Part shown: in pieces, positions 63,724 through 64,000 of the stretch
How positions within the stretch are numbered: position 1 is the stretch's first letter
Layout: each line of letters opens with the position of its first letter
NCBI GenBank assembly: GCA_965223405.1
Contig: CBDCWO010000006.1
Span: 3,720,001 to 3,784,000 of the forward strand
DNA from: CBDCWO01 sp965223405
Lineage (GTDB): Bacteria > Bacteroidota > Bacteroidia > Chitinophagales > Saprospiraceae
DNA: 64,000 bases
Direction: 5' to 3'
Made by a program: the position numbers and the translations under genes
Notes under the pieces: model-generated
Seen by the model: the letters and a program-made list of their open reading frames with translations, nothing else
Told to the model about the DNA's origin: nothing
The model's database searches: none

Positions 63724-63988
63724 ATCAGATTGTAAAATGTGGTGAAAAATAGGGGATTCCCCCTGCAAATCAAAATGAGTACATGCATATAAATGAAACT
63801 TTCTGAATTAAAAAGTACTGGCCATCAGAAGTCAGGCGACATGGGACTGTTGTATTGTCCCTATAGAACATTCAATTAGTTTTGCGGGTCAGGGAACATT
63901 CAATTCAGAAGTCATCCAATAATTGTTTAACGGGATTCTTAATTTATACTCCTTGAGTATTCCATCAGTCTTTACCACTTAAGTTTAC

Positions 63989-63996
63989 TATCTTTG
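63989..63996 (+). promoter_or_regulatory. -7 box at the right edge of the window
   Basis: TATCTTTG is an exact TAnnTTTG, followed by CAGT at the end of the window. It could serve a plus-strand gene just outside. No -33 partner at the normal distance was seen. Confidence 0.35.
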
Positions 63997-64000
63997 CAGT

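Noticed and set aside
1..64000. CRISPR array, tRNA or rRNA genes
   Set aside because: No regularly spaced repeat series, no tRNA-like T-arm or acceptor pattern and no rRNA-like blocks were seen on reading either strand; a covariance search was not possible here.

Overview
The window is a chromosomal stretch from a member of the phylum Bacteroidota. The evidence is a type A sorting domain of the type IX secretion system (T9SS) at the C-terminus of the protein at 17135-19039, a gliding-motility-associated C-terminal domain on the protein at 4780-6684, and promoters of the TAnnTTTG type with no clear Shine-Dalgarno sequences. Many exported proteins, sulfatase and sugar-uptake genes suggest a polymer-degrading aquatic heterotroph, possibly Saprospiraceae-like; that placement is inference.

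Layout. 0-4.5 kb: a DUF1800/DUF1501 pair (the latter cut by the window edge) and a two-gene operon of a BioF-like aminotransferase and a class A beta-lactamase-fold hydrolase. 4.8-6.7 kb: a large secreted protein. 6.8-17.1 kb: an AT-rich accessory island. It holds two nearly identical ISKra4-type insertion sequences, a lipoprotein gene split by an IS1182-type element, an intact paralogue of that lipoprotein, a small HTH gene, and a tight three-gene operon of DNA methyltransferase, SIR2-domain protein and DUF262 protein. That operon is the best candidate for an undescribed defence system. An imperfect ~32-bp direct repeat lies near both edges of the island. 17.1-25.7 kb: a T9SS-secreted protein, then LPS and sugar-nucleotide genes (heptose kinase, Kdo transferase, UDP-glucuronate decarboxylase, dTDP-glucose dehydratase). 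25.8-31.7 kb: pgk, gap, truA and a Pat-like acyl-CoA synthetase/acetyltransferase fusion. 32.6-37.2 kb: DUF1080, sulfatase and Na+/solute symporter genes, with decayed second copies of the first and last and a ~197-bp MITE-like element. 37.5-41 kb: clpB and a DUF2807 protein.

41.2-46.6 kb: creatininase-family and N-acetylneuraminate-lyase-family genes, and a four-gene corrinoid methyltransferase operon. The operon resembles MetH broken into separate proteins, with a UroD-fold methyltransferase in place of the folate module. 47-53 kb: SlyD, a large secreted glycosidase-like protein, small membrane genes, phosphofructokinase and thioredoxin. 53-60 kb: a CxxCH lipoprotein, a YyaL-type DUF255 protein, a rhodanese, an MBL-rhodanese fusion and a SulP transporter. 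Three genes here (trxA, MBL-rhodanese, sulP) have a perfect GTGA-N6-TCAC dyad at an almost constant distance upstream of a Bacteroidota -7 box, which suggests one CRP/FNR-type regulon for sulfur and redox functions. 60.4-63.7 kb: a GMC oxidoreductase with its gluconate-dehydrogenase-type small subunit, and an SDR oxidoreductase.

No rRNA, tRNA or CRISPR array was recognised. All assignments were made by reading motifs; no database search was run.
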